Of a DNA stretch of 64,000 bases, positions 52,889 to 63,665 are shown piece after piece. Below the pieces are notes generated by a model, which was not told the DNA's origin, made no database searches, and worked only from the letters and a program-made list of their open reading frames with translations. The position numbers and the translations under genes are program-made. Source of the stretch: Amylostereum areolatum (lineage: Eukaryota > Basidiomycota > Agaricomycetes > Russulales > Stereaceae); contig SAXG01000017.1 in the NCBI GenBank assembly GCA_012932865.1, forward strand, positions 434,001 through 498,000, given 5' to 3'. The number at the start of each line of letters is the position of its first letter. Within the stretch, counting starts at the first letter, position 1.

Positions 52889-55059
52889 TCAGACAGCAAT
52901 TCCTGCCCGCTCCTTGGTTTCGTAATCGCTAGGCGTCTTCGCGTCCAAGTATCCCATACTTGTGATGTGGTCAGACTCGTCGCGCTATACAGGGTGCGCA
53001 TGTTAGATAGAGACGGCGTTGGTGCGAAATGAAGACATACGTCAACATATTGAACTGTGTCAATGTGGATGGAGACATTTTGGCCACGGGTGGGCGTCAA
53101 CTAGGCCAGATGATGCATATCAAGGAAACGTCAATCGGCCGAAAGACACGGTGTCACGTACAGGGTTCATGACGTGAACGTTGGCGCGCGGGCCAACGCC
53201 GTCAATGTAGACGCCGTTGCCGAAGCTACTGCTGGTCGTAGGCTTCGGGTTCGTGGGGAGCGTGCCATTCAGCATGGACAAGAACGAGAGCGTGTAGACT
53301 GCAACATATATCAGACGTGGGCACCCGGGTCTGAACGACTTCACGCACGTCGGCCTAGGCAAAACAAGAATGGGGTATACTCGAATGTCTTCGGGTGAAC
53401 GATGAACTAAGAGACTACGTGTGAGCTTGCGGGAATCAAACCAAGAGAAATAGGACATACTGCGACGAGAGCAGCAAGGGCAAACAATCTGAATGGCATC
53501 TCGGTATGTATATCTGTAAGACAAAGAACATACGCACGAAGTCAAGACGCCCGAGTCCAGGCAGAGAGCGACCTGGATAAGAGTAAACGACAGCGTATAA
53601 GAAATGAATGAGCGGGGAACCCACTGTTCGATTCATTGCTTTCTTGGTGTTACTGCACGGAGAAGTTAGCGAGTAAACTGAGCCAGTACGACGCGGTGGC
53701 TTACGGTCGGTACTGCGACCGATCCTGGGATTGCAGAAGATACCAGTAGATGGCGGTCATCGCAACGGAAACGCCGGTAAACGCCGCGAGAACGCCAATG
53801 AACAAGTCCTAATACAAAGCCCAATCCATTTTAGCTTTATGGTGTACTTCTCCACTATGCGCACCTTCGTCTCATACAGGCCGGTATAGAATTCGTATTG
53901 AATACTGTACAGTGTGAGTGAGCTAAGGATATTCAAGTTTAGGACACACTTACGCCTTGCCGCTGAAGCCTATGAGGGCAGACGATTAGCGAGGAGACTG
54001 AGTCGGGATGATTATACATACAAGCAGCGATGACTGGGCAGTCAAAATGTCAGATACGACAAGATCCGACGGAGCAACCAATTACTTACCAAGTTGACCG
54101 AGAACGACAAGCCCAACACAACCAGCCAGTATTGTGTTTTTGCGGCTCACTGTAAGCCGTGTGATCAGTCGACTGTCGTGAGAAGTGATTAACAACGCAC
54201 AACGGTAGATCTCGACCACATAGAATCTATCATCCGACAAAGTGAGCGTGTAGGCAAGGCGAGGCGACACGCATGCTTACCCCTGGACCAACAGAGCAAT
54301 CAAAGCCTGTATACAACACATGTCAGGTAAACAAAACTCGGATTTGAAAGATAACATACGGTAACAAGAACTTCCATCTAAAAAATATATATGAGCACAC
54401 CAAACTAAACCAAGAAAGAAGGAAACTTACAACGACGGTCCTACATCACAAACCCTCAACACATGTGTCAATAAGCAATCTCGAAGAACATACCATAGGA
54501 CCCGAGCCAGATGTTGGGCATCAAAATAGTTGGACACGAGGTAGCGGTAGACTGTGGAACGCGTCGAGCGTGAGAACTTATCCAAAGAGACGAGAGCTGC
54601 CAACATGACCTGCTTGAGAAACAAACACTTGGTGTGTCGTATCCAAACACCATACAGCTGCCACCTGTGTTAAAGGTTAGTGAGCCCGGTACGGGTTCAC
54701 GATGGAAAGCAAAACGCACCAAGAATCGGAGGTAATAAGGATCTCTATGTGACCGGCTGCGATAATATCCGAACGCCTGGAGGCAGCTCACTGTACAGCC
54801 CGTTGAGCCTCTGGTATCCTCGTCACGAATTCAGTGGCATACCTCCATATAGTCTGTTCGCAGACATACAACGCCGGCGTCGATAACCCGCACATTATTA
54901 CAAGCCGGAAAAACTCACGAGCTGCTGAGCAGGACACCGATATAGAAGGCCCCCATCCTGTCGATTCCTCGTCAGATTCAAGAACCGCAGACACTGGCCA
55001 GGCATCGGAACACACGTCGAGTCGAGGGGCAGAGGCACAGATGCATTACGTTGATCCAT
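52889..55059 (-). CDS. DUF6534-type multi-pass membrane protein, 22 exons
   Basis: Minus strand exons: 55059-55016, 54957-54919, 54853-54843, 54790-54720, 54664-54610, 54551-54494, 54440-54431, 54377-54360, 54306-54281, 54226-54201, 54149-54090, 54033-54022, 53969-53954, 53904-53865, 53808-53705, 53652-53625, 53572-53538, 53488-53461, 53388-53349, 53298-53162, 53100-53041 and 52984-52889. They sum to 337 codons plus stop. Diagnostic blocks are TMGAFYIGVLLSSSLYGV, FLVAAVWCLDTTHQVF, VYRYLVSNYFD, RLSRKN, NRTVALCLDSGVLTS and RLYTLSFLSMLNG. They match the order of the basidiomycete DUF6534 family, seven-helix integral membrane proteins of unknown function. Exons of 10, 11, 12 and 16 nt make it invisible to ORF scans. 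Confidence 0.85.
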
Positions 55060-56092
55060 GGGTGCGACTTGAAGGAGGGACGATGAGCAAGTTGAGAACG
55101 CTCAGAGAGAAACAAGACGGGGGACGAAGAGGCGACGAGCAGCTCGGCGCTTGAGAGTCGGGGGCCAGTCACTTGTATAGGGGGAAATGGAACCGAGTGG
55201 GGGGCGCGGAGGCGGAAATAAGACCTTGTTCAGAAAGAAGGATAGCCGACTTTGGAGGGCGTTTGTCAAAACAGGGAATGGTTGGCCGAGGAGGGAGATG
55301 CAGCGTGTATCTGAAACCATAGCGATACCCAAGTCTGCCGTCTTCATTTCCGACATGTAGTCCGGAAAAGTGAGCGACCTGCGCCGCGCGCGCTCTGTGT
55401 ATCGCGTCCAGTCACCTTCCCACACGGTCAGCTATTGTGCAAGTCGAAAGGCGAATTGTACTTTGGGACAGACGCGCCATTCCATATATATTCATCACCC
55501 TGACATGGATGACAGAAAATAGCAAGGTCAATTCATCCGAGTCCCCGAGCGCCATGCACCTGTTGGGCCATTTTACGTGGGCCTGTCAATTTGAGAAAGA
55601 AGCATAAACTTGAAGGCGCACTGCGCACGTCAGCGCCTGGCCCACCAGCCGCCGCCATACATGCAAAACTCGGTTCGCGGTGCAGTTTATCCTCGACGAG
55701 GCCATCCAAAGACGAACGATTGAGAGCCTGAGGGCCTGACGTCCAGGTCGAATACGAAACGCTGCCAAGCTTAGTGAAGCCTTTCCTTTGTTCTGAAAAA
55801 GGTCCCTGGTAGATCTCTGCCAAATGGGGTTATGCATTGGTTCCATTCTGAGGAATAAAGTCATCAAAGGCAAAGTGCTTATTCGAATCTAAGATACGGC
55901 GAAGGTTGGGCGAAGGCACAGAATGCGAATTAATAGCGCTAAAATTCAGCGAAGATACGAGCATAACAACTAGAACTAGGATGTAAAAAAGCACGCACGC
56001 ATGCCAGGGCGAGCGACAAAACAAAACGAAAGTCAACGATTCACACCGTTCCCGTGCACACCAGTCACAGGTTTCATCTGAGCCTCAGAACT
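55060..56092. other. Intergenic, about 1 kb
   Basis: Promoter of the DUF6534-type gene and 3' flank of the PHD gene. The open minus frames at 55102-55425 and 55586-55873 show no domain. Nothing was assigned. Confidence 0.4.
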
Positions 56093-58554
56093 TCAAGAGA
56101 AGAGCTTGGTCTCTCGCGCCTCCGTCAGCAGGGTTGTTTTCTTCGTGTCCAGATCAAGGCCCTCCCGCCTTGCAGCATCTTCAAACTCCTTGATAGGGGC
56201 AGGATTTCCCCCCATACTGGCGGTGTCTACCCACTCCGACAAGGCGATGTCATAGCTGCAAAAAGCGGATTAGTCGTAAAGTACTAGAGACCCAATTCAA
56301 AGCTATATTCACCCGTCCCAGAGCACCAGCCAACAGAACATCCCAGGGGCATTAGGGTCGGGTTTGCGGCCGATGATGCGGTTGATGAAATATTCGTTCG
56401 TGTCGCTGAGTCCAGTCGTATAATCGCAATCCGGGCGAGAGCATACATTCTCGCGGCCTTGCATAGACGTTTCAACGTCCTTACGGTCTCTGTAAGACAT
56501 GGATCAAAAGGCCGTCCACACAGAGAGCGCGCAACAAAAAAGACGAACGGGAAGGTTTCACAGGGGGGGCATACGAATACGCCCGTCTCCTCCATTCGGG
56601 GATCGTCGGGAGTCAGGCCAGCGCATATGCAGTGATACCATAAGTCACATCTATACTTGAGTTAGAAACAATCAGCTTCGACGAATAAGACGACATACTT
56701 GTCGCACTGTGCAAACTGCGCAACGATGGTTAGCTTAGGAGGCGACATTACGTGCGAGCCGTGCATACCTGCCTAACATCACCGACCACCTTCTTCGGCC
56801 AGTCGCAATATTGACTAGCAGCCATGGCCAGCCCGGTAGGTATCTCCTGCTTTACCTTTGATTCTTCCCTTTGCTTGGCCTGAGGCTCTCTTGACTTTCT
56901 TCGAGCCACGAGGACCGATATCGCTAGCCCTTGCCTTCCTTTTCTTATTGACGGAAGGCGCTGAGAGGAAAGGTGGTACGGAGGGGCGTATCGTTGAGCG
57001 TCGTCGCGGGCGTGGTTCTGTTCCTCCAGCCTTGAGTTGAACATTGGACGTCGGGACGGATTCCTCGTCATCACAGCTTGATACAGTAAGGGGTGAAAGT
57101 CTGTCCAAAGAAAACATCCCGGCCAAGGAGTCTTGAGACGTGGGTAAGAGCACCCCACGAACCATGGATGAATCTCTCGAGGACGTGTACCCTGTCAAGA
57201 GCGCACCGTTTGAAGGTGCACTAGGTTCGATTGTGGGGGCCGCCGAGCTCGTGCTAGCGCCGCCGCCGTTGTCTTGATCGGCGTGGTCAAATTCTGGGGC
57301 AACATCCTCAGTAACGGTCACAGGCGATACATACGAGTTGGATATCTTACGGCCTACGGAACAGTAAGTACGGACAAGCAAGCCTGAAGGCAAGGAAACA
57401 TACTGTCGGCCTCCCATTCTGCGGCACTCAGTGGCTCTTGCCGAGGTGATGGGGCTCCGTAGGTATCCGGGAACAGGGAGGACTGATAAATAGTCGGTCC
57501 TTTGAGGGGACCAAAGTGGTCAGTAAAAGTTCGTGGCCATGGAGCCTATGTCCACCGGAGAAGTCAGCTCCCACCTGACTGTAGTAAATTTAAGCAATCG
57601 AACCACTGGGGTGCATATAGTGGACAGGGACGGATGTGAGGCCGTTACTTCGTCCTTCGCCACGAGTGCTGGCAGAAAATGGGCCTGAAAGACGGTTGTT
57701 AAAGAAAGTCGGTAGAGTGACTATATGCACACACCTGCCATCTCCACGAGTTCAGGTATGGGACTGACACCAACTTCACAGGTTACACGTGTACTGCCCG
57801 GATGAACTTGTCGAGGATGAAGGCGGACAGGCAGGGGAAAAACTTGACTGGACTCACCGACAGGCGCTTCTGGGTCTTTGAGTCTCTCTAGAATCTCGAC
57901 CAGATTGTTCTCCACAGCGTCCAGTCTCTCCCACGCCGACGTGGTCTGTCCGCCAAAAACTTCGCGTTCGCTGGTATCTGGGACACCCAAAAACTTCTTA
58001 AGACGCTCTACACGATCACGAGTACTTTTTGCGATCGTCAAGTGAAGGTCTTGAGTCTGGTCCACTTTCCCGACGAGGGCGTCGAGCACGGCACGAGTGT
58101 GGATGCGCTCGTTTTCCATTGCGCCACTCATTCGATCAACAACTTGACAGATTCGGCCGAGGTTGGCGGTTGTTTGCTCTTGGTGTCCTTTTAAAGTGGA
58201 CTCCAGCGTTGCACGCAGGGATTCGGGATGGAAGAAAACGTTATCGCCAACGCCAGGATTGATCGAAGAAAGCTGCGCATCTTGAGGAGCGATTGGTGTG
58301 GAAAGGGGCGCTGTGGACATAGGGTACGGTCGGGGCATTGCGTTGGAGACAATGTACTGCCCGGGTGGGACAGTCGCAGCCGTGGGGCGTAGATGTTGGC
58401 CAGCTTGAGCAGGGGATGGAAACATTAGGGAAGACTGGAGGGTAAGCTGTGGTTGCGTCAGAGGCGTTTGAAAGGCTGGACGCGTCTCAGGAGTGACGAA
58501 GGTGAGCTGCTGCTGTCTTAGATTGGTGGCGGCTTTACCCTTGCCAGAGCTCAT
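56093..58554 (-). CDS. PHD-finger and chromo-like domain protein, two apparent 1-nt insertions
   Basis: Minus strand exons: 58554-57858, 57806-57733, 57684-57404, 57353-56769, 56715-56699, 56650-56549, 56489-56313 and 56255-56093; 697 residues if two extra bases are discounted. The N terminus is Gln/Pro-rich with a helical part (residues about 100-220), then a low-complexity basic region (NKKRKAR, GSKKVKR). A PHD-type zinc finger follows: QYCDWPKK, FAQCDKCDLWYHCICAG, GVFVCPPC. Then comes a chromo-like module (NEYFINRIIGRK ... FCWLVLWDGYDIALSEW ... IKEFEDAAR). This suggests a nuclear reader of histone marks. Frame breaks lie at the A-run 57525-57528 (plus strand) and near 56850-56890. The 51-nt intron at 57807-57857 is stop-free and in frame. 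I know no named orthologue. Confidence 0.78.
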
Positions 58555-58898
58555 CGCGTCGGCTGGAGGAAATGGACGCGATCAGGGACATAAACGCGAA
58601 TCCTGGATGCATCGACGTACTTTGGGCGCGACTTCGGTCAAATGGGTCCAGGTTACAGTTGAGAGATGGACGCCCCGGTCACAGTCGACGGTGAAGTCTC
58701 GATTAAGGTTGGCGGCAGCGCGATGGCCGCGCGACCTTCCCGTGGCACGCAAACAACGCGTCAATAAAGGCGTGAGATACAACTTCCATAAATGGAATAC
58801 ACGCAGCCGCCGGACACCACCACATCACAACTGCAGTGAATCACTACAGTTTGTACACACAACTACACTGGCCTCTGCTGTCTGTTCGACCCTCTTCC
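58555..58898. promoter_or_regulatory. Bidirectional promoter between PHD gene and SEC20
   Basis: 344 bp between two start codons on opposite strands. It must carry both promoters if the start sites are right. No motif is claimed. Confidence 0.5.
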
Positions 58899-60219
58899 AT
58901 GGCACCACTACCGTCAACTTTTGATGAAGGGGTATCTGGCGTGATCTTATCCATACAGCGACGTTCAAGAGACATGAATGACGTGCAGCTGCCTCGGTTA
59001 CGCTCCTGCAAGGAGTCACTAGCCGTCCAGCAACAATATGCCGCGGAGTTGCACGAGGATCTCGAAGTGGTCGCTCGCTTGGTGCAGGTGAATACTACTG
59101 CCTAAACTCCCTTTGACCCTCGTGCCTAATTTTCACCAGGAGCTAGATGAGGCGGTGGAGGATCAGAAGGGAAATCGTGCACGGCAAGACCTCAAAGCCA
59201 TCGTGGAGGGTTTTAGAACAGATGTCGGTCGGTACGTCCCTCTGCCTTCCGCCGGCTAAGTATTGAATGATGACTCCGTGTATAGTCTAAGGCAAGCGTA
59301 TCGAACATCTCTGCTAGCTTCAAAGCGGGCCATCGACGCAAACATCGCATCGAAGCGAGAAGAGCTTCTTCGGTCCTCCGTCATGAGGGAGAAACAAACC
59401 TCGGAAGGGAAGATAACGTGAGTCAACCCCTTCCCCTCCCTCCCCTACTCCGAATTAGCAATAAACTTTGTGTAGAGAGGACGCGTTGATGAAAGCAAAC
59501 AACGACGTCACGGACGCCCTCCGACGCACCCTAGGCTTGATGCAGGGAGAGCTCGAACGCTCCGTACTGTCCACACAGATGCTCGGTGAGCTTCGCTGTT
59601 TTTGATAGTTATTCTTATCTTGAACGGCTGAATAGAGGCGTCCACTGCCACCCTGAAGTCAACATCATCCACTCACGATGTTCTCACCGGCCTTATGGGA
59701 ACTTCCAAGCAACTGATAACTGCCCTAGAAAAGTCCGACTGGCTCGACCGCCTTCTCATTCTCGCCGCCCTCGCCTTCTTTCTCACCGTGGTCATGTTCA
59801 TTCTCAAACAACGGATTTTTGACCGCAGCATGCGTATTGCTTTTTGGTGGACGCGATTTCTCCCTGATACGAGCATCAAGGCAGTGGCGAAACAGGCATC
59901 TGGAACCGCAATGTCGTCAGTTTTGACGACGTCCCCGAGTGCGGCCATTGCTTCTAGCCTGGCGGTCGTAGCATCATCAGGTGTGGCATCTAGTCTACTG
60001 AGCTCAACTGTCGCTACCAGCGTGCCATCCTTGTCAGTGGAAAGCACTGCGAGAGAGGGGTATACGTTCGATTTGTCTACCCCACAAGCTCACGCTCCTT
60101 CAAGCACCTCCGACTCCGATGCCGTTTTCTCAACGGCTTTCGCACGTCAACCAGGAGAAGGCTCAGAGCTGAAGGATTTACCGATCGGCGTTGACGTTGG
60201 TAGACTACATGAACTGTGA
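58899..60219 (+). CDS. SEC20: Sec20-type SNARE (BNIP1 family)
   Basis: Exons 58899-59087, 59140-59231, 59286-59417, 59476-59585 and 59636-60219, 368 codons plus stop. N-terminal helices (LPSTFDEGVSGVILSIQRR ... VVARLVQELDEAVED) are followed by the Sec20 signature region: ASTATLKSTSSTHDVL, then LMGTSKQLITALEKSDW and the membrane segment LLILAALAFFLTVVMFILK. Sec20 is the Qb-SNARE on the ER that receives COPI vesicles from the Golgi, working with Ufe1, Use1 and Sec22. The lumenal/C-terminal part is Ser/Ala-rich and long (about 130 residues); no HDEL-type retrieval signal is visible. All introns are 50-58 nt. Confidence 0.9.
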
Positions 60220-60338
60220 TTCCCACTAGCTGGAGTATCTACTATGTACTTGCATATTGAATATTGACGGCGCAATCCAGCACTGGTATATCCAGAGGGT
60301 TGAAGCTGAAGCTGAAGACTGAAGTCGAGCTAATGCTT

Positions 60339-60365
60339 CAAGGAACTGTGTTTGATTATATAATA
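60339..60365. repeat. 27-bp direct repeat, left copy
   Basis: caaggaactgtgtttgatta plus tataata; an identical copy is at 61335-61361. The two copies bracket about 970 bp that includes the Helitron-like end. Confidence 0.85.
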
Positions 60366-60740
60366 CTAACATAGACCATGCTTGCACTCATTCAAGTACA
60401 AGGCTGTGGTGATGTATTCAAAAAGCAACAAATAAGCATACTAATACTAGCATGAAGTGTAGAAGATTCACTCGCATCCGATAGTAGGAAACTGTACCGT
60501 GATCCTAGGGGTTTGTGAGTCCCAAATGTCTCGCTCGTGTCGGCTCTCTGGCATCTGCCATTCGATAGCAGTGGGTTGTTCGTCTTGAGGTCAATCTGAT
60601 CCTGGGGCGTAGGAAGCAGTCCGAGGCCGAGGCCTGCGAATATGCAATGCGATGAGACATATCACCTGTGATGGATAACAAAGTATCAGGCTTTAAATGT
60701 TTCTTTGGCTACCATCTTCGTATTTTAGATGTTTTGATAG

Positions 60741-61326
60741 TCTATTTTTAATCTACACAAAAGCAGGCTAAGGGGAAACCCGAACGGGTACCAGTGTGGG
60801 TGATGGGGTTAGGGTTAGTGGTGTAGGGAAATTCCTAACCCATAAGTAGAGAAAGGCAACAAGGGGAGGGGGACTTGGGGGCCATAGAGGCTCCATTCCA
60901 TGGGCTACACAATAAATGAAGGGTGCAGAGGTGGGGCTGTCGATGATAGGGGGAGGGGGCATGGGTCCACGGGGGGAGCAGGCCCACAGGAGGAGTGGAT
61001 TGGGGATGATAGGTGAGAGGCGCGCGGCAGCCTGCAGCAACATTGCAAATGGCCGTAAGATTGCGAGTAGCAAGCTACGGGGAGAGTGACATGGCATAAC
61101 ATAGCATGGTGTGGTGACACTTTAGGTACAGGGTTCATCATACGGGCATCAGACAATGGAGGATGTGAGGGTGGTAGGAGCGAGGAGGAACGGGGAGAAG
61201 TTGCATGCGACGGTGGGTACTGGCCCACGGGCATAACAGGACTGCAAACCTTATGAAAATGATGATTTGCTCCAGAGATTCTTGCATTGAAACATGTTTC
61301 CCGTGCAAAGCACGGGTATCTGCTAG
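60741..61326 (+). mobile_element. Helitron-like non-autonomous element (3' end clear, 5' end tentative)
   Basis: The 3' end is a textbook Helitron terminus: a hairpin CCCGTGC-AAA-GCACGGG at 61300-61316, six bases, then CTAG at 61323-61326 followed by T. The 5' end is expected to start with TC; TCTATTTTTAATC at 60741 is the best candidate but is preceded by G, not A, so the boundary is uncertain. The interior is G-rich on this strand, contains a TTAGGGTTAG stretch at about 60810, and has no ORF for a Rep/helicase protein, so it would be non-autonomous. Confidence 0.65.
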
Positions 61327-61334
61327 TTTGCTTA

Positions 61335-61361
61335 CAAGGAACTGTGTTTGATTATATAATA
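61335..61361. repeat. 27-bp direct repeat, right copy
   Basis: Identical to 60339-60365. It starts eight bases beyond the Helitron-like CTAG terminus. Confidence 0.85.
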
Positions 61362-61476
61362 TACGTCGAGGCGGTGATCAATTACTAGTTTCCATTACTC
61401 TGCAAGCTAAAAGCTACCTCTCTTATCCCTTCCCCCCCCTTCCACATAACGCAATACGTCGTCGACCGTCGTCTCA

Positions 61477-63665
61477 ATGTCTTCTCAGCCGGCAAAAAGA
61501 AGACATACGAACTCAAGGTCCGCTGGCAAAGAATTGAAGAATCCCACCCCTTTTTTGAACCAAGTGCCGCTTGAGCTCCTGGCGGAAATATTGTTATATC
61601 TGCCCTCGCCGAAGGATGTTCTTGCCGTCACTCGCACCAGCAAGCACTTGTGCGCGACCCTTTTGAACAAGTCGAATCAAGCCATTTGGCGTCGCTCTCG
61701 CCAACATAACAACGTCGGACCTATACCCGAGCCACCCGCAGGCTGGAGTGAGCCTGCATTTGCAGCGTTCATATTTGACGGGGGGACATGTGAGGTGTGT
61801 ATACCTATCTGATTTTTTTGCGGGTTTGAATACTATCGACGTTCAGGTATGCAAGCAATTCACTAAGCGCATGTATGTTTCGTACGCTATACGGGCTCGG
61901 GTTTGCGGAAATGTCGGTCAAACTCCACACCCTATGATCGTATCATGAGGCTTATATACCGGCAGAAAAAGTGTCGAAGCGAATTCAACAGGTGTGCACC
62001 GATCCACGCCTCTCTTGCAACGAACGCTTCTCATATAACTGACGGCATTCAACAGTAATCATATCGTCGTTCCTCCCGCTTCCGAAGCTAAGACGTTCAT
62101 ATCCAAGTGGATGCCGTCTGTTGAGGATTCCAATGGCATGGGTCAGTGGTATCATTCGAGATAATCTTCTTGTGTCTCACATGGCCGCGGGTAGAAGAAC
62201 TTGCATTCGTCGACACAACTAGCATCTGTGTGTACCTTGCGTAAGTCCTGCGGTGTTTGTTAAAAATCTCCTTTTCAGATAGAAAGACCGACTATCTTGC
62301 TGCTGTGGACGAGTACAATAGAATCATCCGGCTCGAGGGAAACTATCGACAGGCACACAAACGTCTAATGCAAGCTCATCTTCTAGCCCCCCTGATGAAG
62401 GTTCGTTCGTCAATTCCGGTCTCTCCTGTAATAATGACCAATGCATTGTTCAAAGATAGCAAGGAGTCTGGCACCGCTCCGACGACAATATGAACAGCGT
62501 TATCGGATTGTAAGGAAACAAAACTATGACATGTATGGTTCTCCGCTCAGGGTTCCCCATAGACACCTCGTTGACCATATTCTGCAGTGCGAAGACATTT
62601 GCAACGCAAGAAGGTTGGGAGGTAGCAGATCTCTTGGACACGCCCACCTTCAATGCGATTCATCGGAGTCGCAATAACTCTCTTGAGATCTTGAAGCACA
62701 TTGGTATGCCTTCTGTTTACTTCTTTGCCAACCATGCTCTGACTCGCCTTAGAATTTGCTGTCATACGATCCCAGGTAGAGGCAGACATCATTTCGCCTC
62801 CTTGAGACTCGCAAGCGTCGGGAGAAGGAACAAGGATACCGGAAACGCCGCGATGATATTTCTCAACACTACCGCAGGATGGTTTCCGCTGGCACTGTCA
62901 GCATGCCCAATCTCACGGAGTTTCGCAATCTCCCTGTCCTCAAGGTGCTGCAGGGAAAGGATACATCTGTGGAGGAGGGGATTGTCTATGATCTCACTAA
63001 ATCGAACACTATGAAAGATCTCCTCCATGGAGAGCTCAAGCAATGGGAGACCGCTGCGCGAGAAAATTTCGCAACGCTTCTAGGGTTTCCTGGCTGGACC
63101 AACCCCTCTACGAAAGTACTGCATATCCTGGATCGCGTGACCGCACGATTCGTGTGCAAGCGCTGCCACCAAGTGCCCAAGAAATTCGCAGAAGAGTGCT
63201 CATTCGACTTTGCCGGCGCCTGCATACACGAATGCTCGAACCTCAACAAGAAAGATAGGACGAAAACCCGATGGAGCGTTGAGCAATTTGAACCAGATGC
63301 AAAGGTTCGCGTTCTCTAGGTTGTACGACACGGCCTCGTTGAAACGTATTTATACAGGGAATACACGTCATTTCTCAGGCTCTTGCTCTTGCGGAGGTAT
63401 CCTCGGGAGATCGGGAGGCAAAGCAGCGCATGGTCAAACTCGGTACCCGGTTCTTGTGCAAGTCATGTGACGGGTTCATTGTCATGCCCTTCCAGCGATT
63501 GGTATGAATTAGTCTTGTTATTGAGTGCCAGGTTCAATCACTCATTACCGTCATTTGTAGGCAGGGCACAGCAAACGGCACGAGGAAATGACCATCGCCT
63601 TGTTAAGTGAGGCGGATGCAGCTAGCATCTTGACGCTGCCGCTCCGCGTGGGACTGGTGCCATGA
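61477..63665 (+). CDS. F-box protein with C-terminal cysteine motifs
   Basis: Eleven exons: 61477-61794, 61847-61912, 61966-61991, 62056-62141, 62195-62240, 62283-62400, 62456-62532, 62588-62703, 62753-63303, 63380-63502 and 63561-63665; 543 codons plus stop. The F-box lies near the N terminus (LNQVPLELLAEILLYLPSP ... LAVTRTSKHLCATLL). A small Cys cluster (VCKQF ... RVCGNKKCRSEF) follows, typical of Agaricomycete F-box proteins; the middle is charged and helical. Near the C terminus are CKRCHQVPKKFAEEC and LCKSCDGF with a His pair. F-box proteins link substrates to SCF ubiquitin ligases through Skp1. The substrate is unknown. The fifth intron is only 42 nt and uses the second of two nearby AG acceptors. 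Confidence 0.85.

Noticed and set aside
56284..56595. 103-codon minus frame across the PHD region
   Set aside because: It reads the intron and the next exon in the wrong frame; the correct frames show the PHD and chromo-like motifs.
60800..60830. Telomere-like TTAGGG repeats
   Set aside because: Only about two units, inside the G-rich Helitron-like element; not a telomere or interstitial array.
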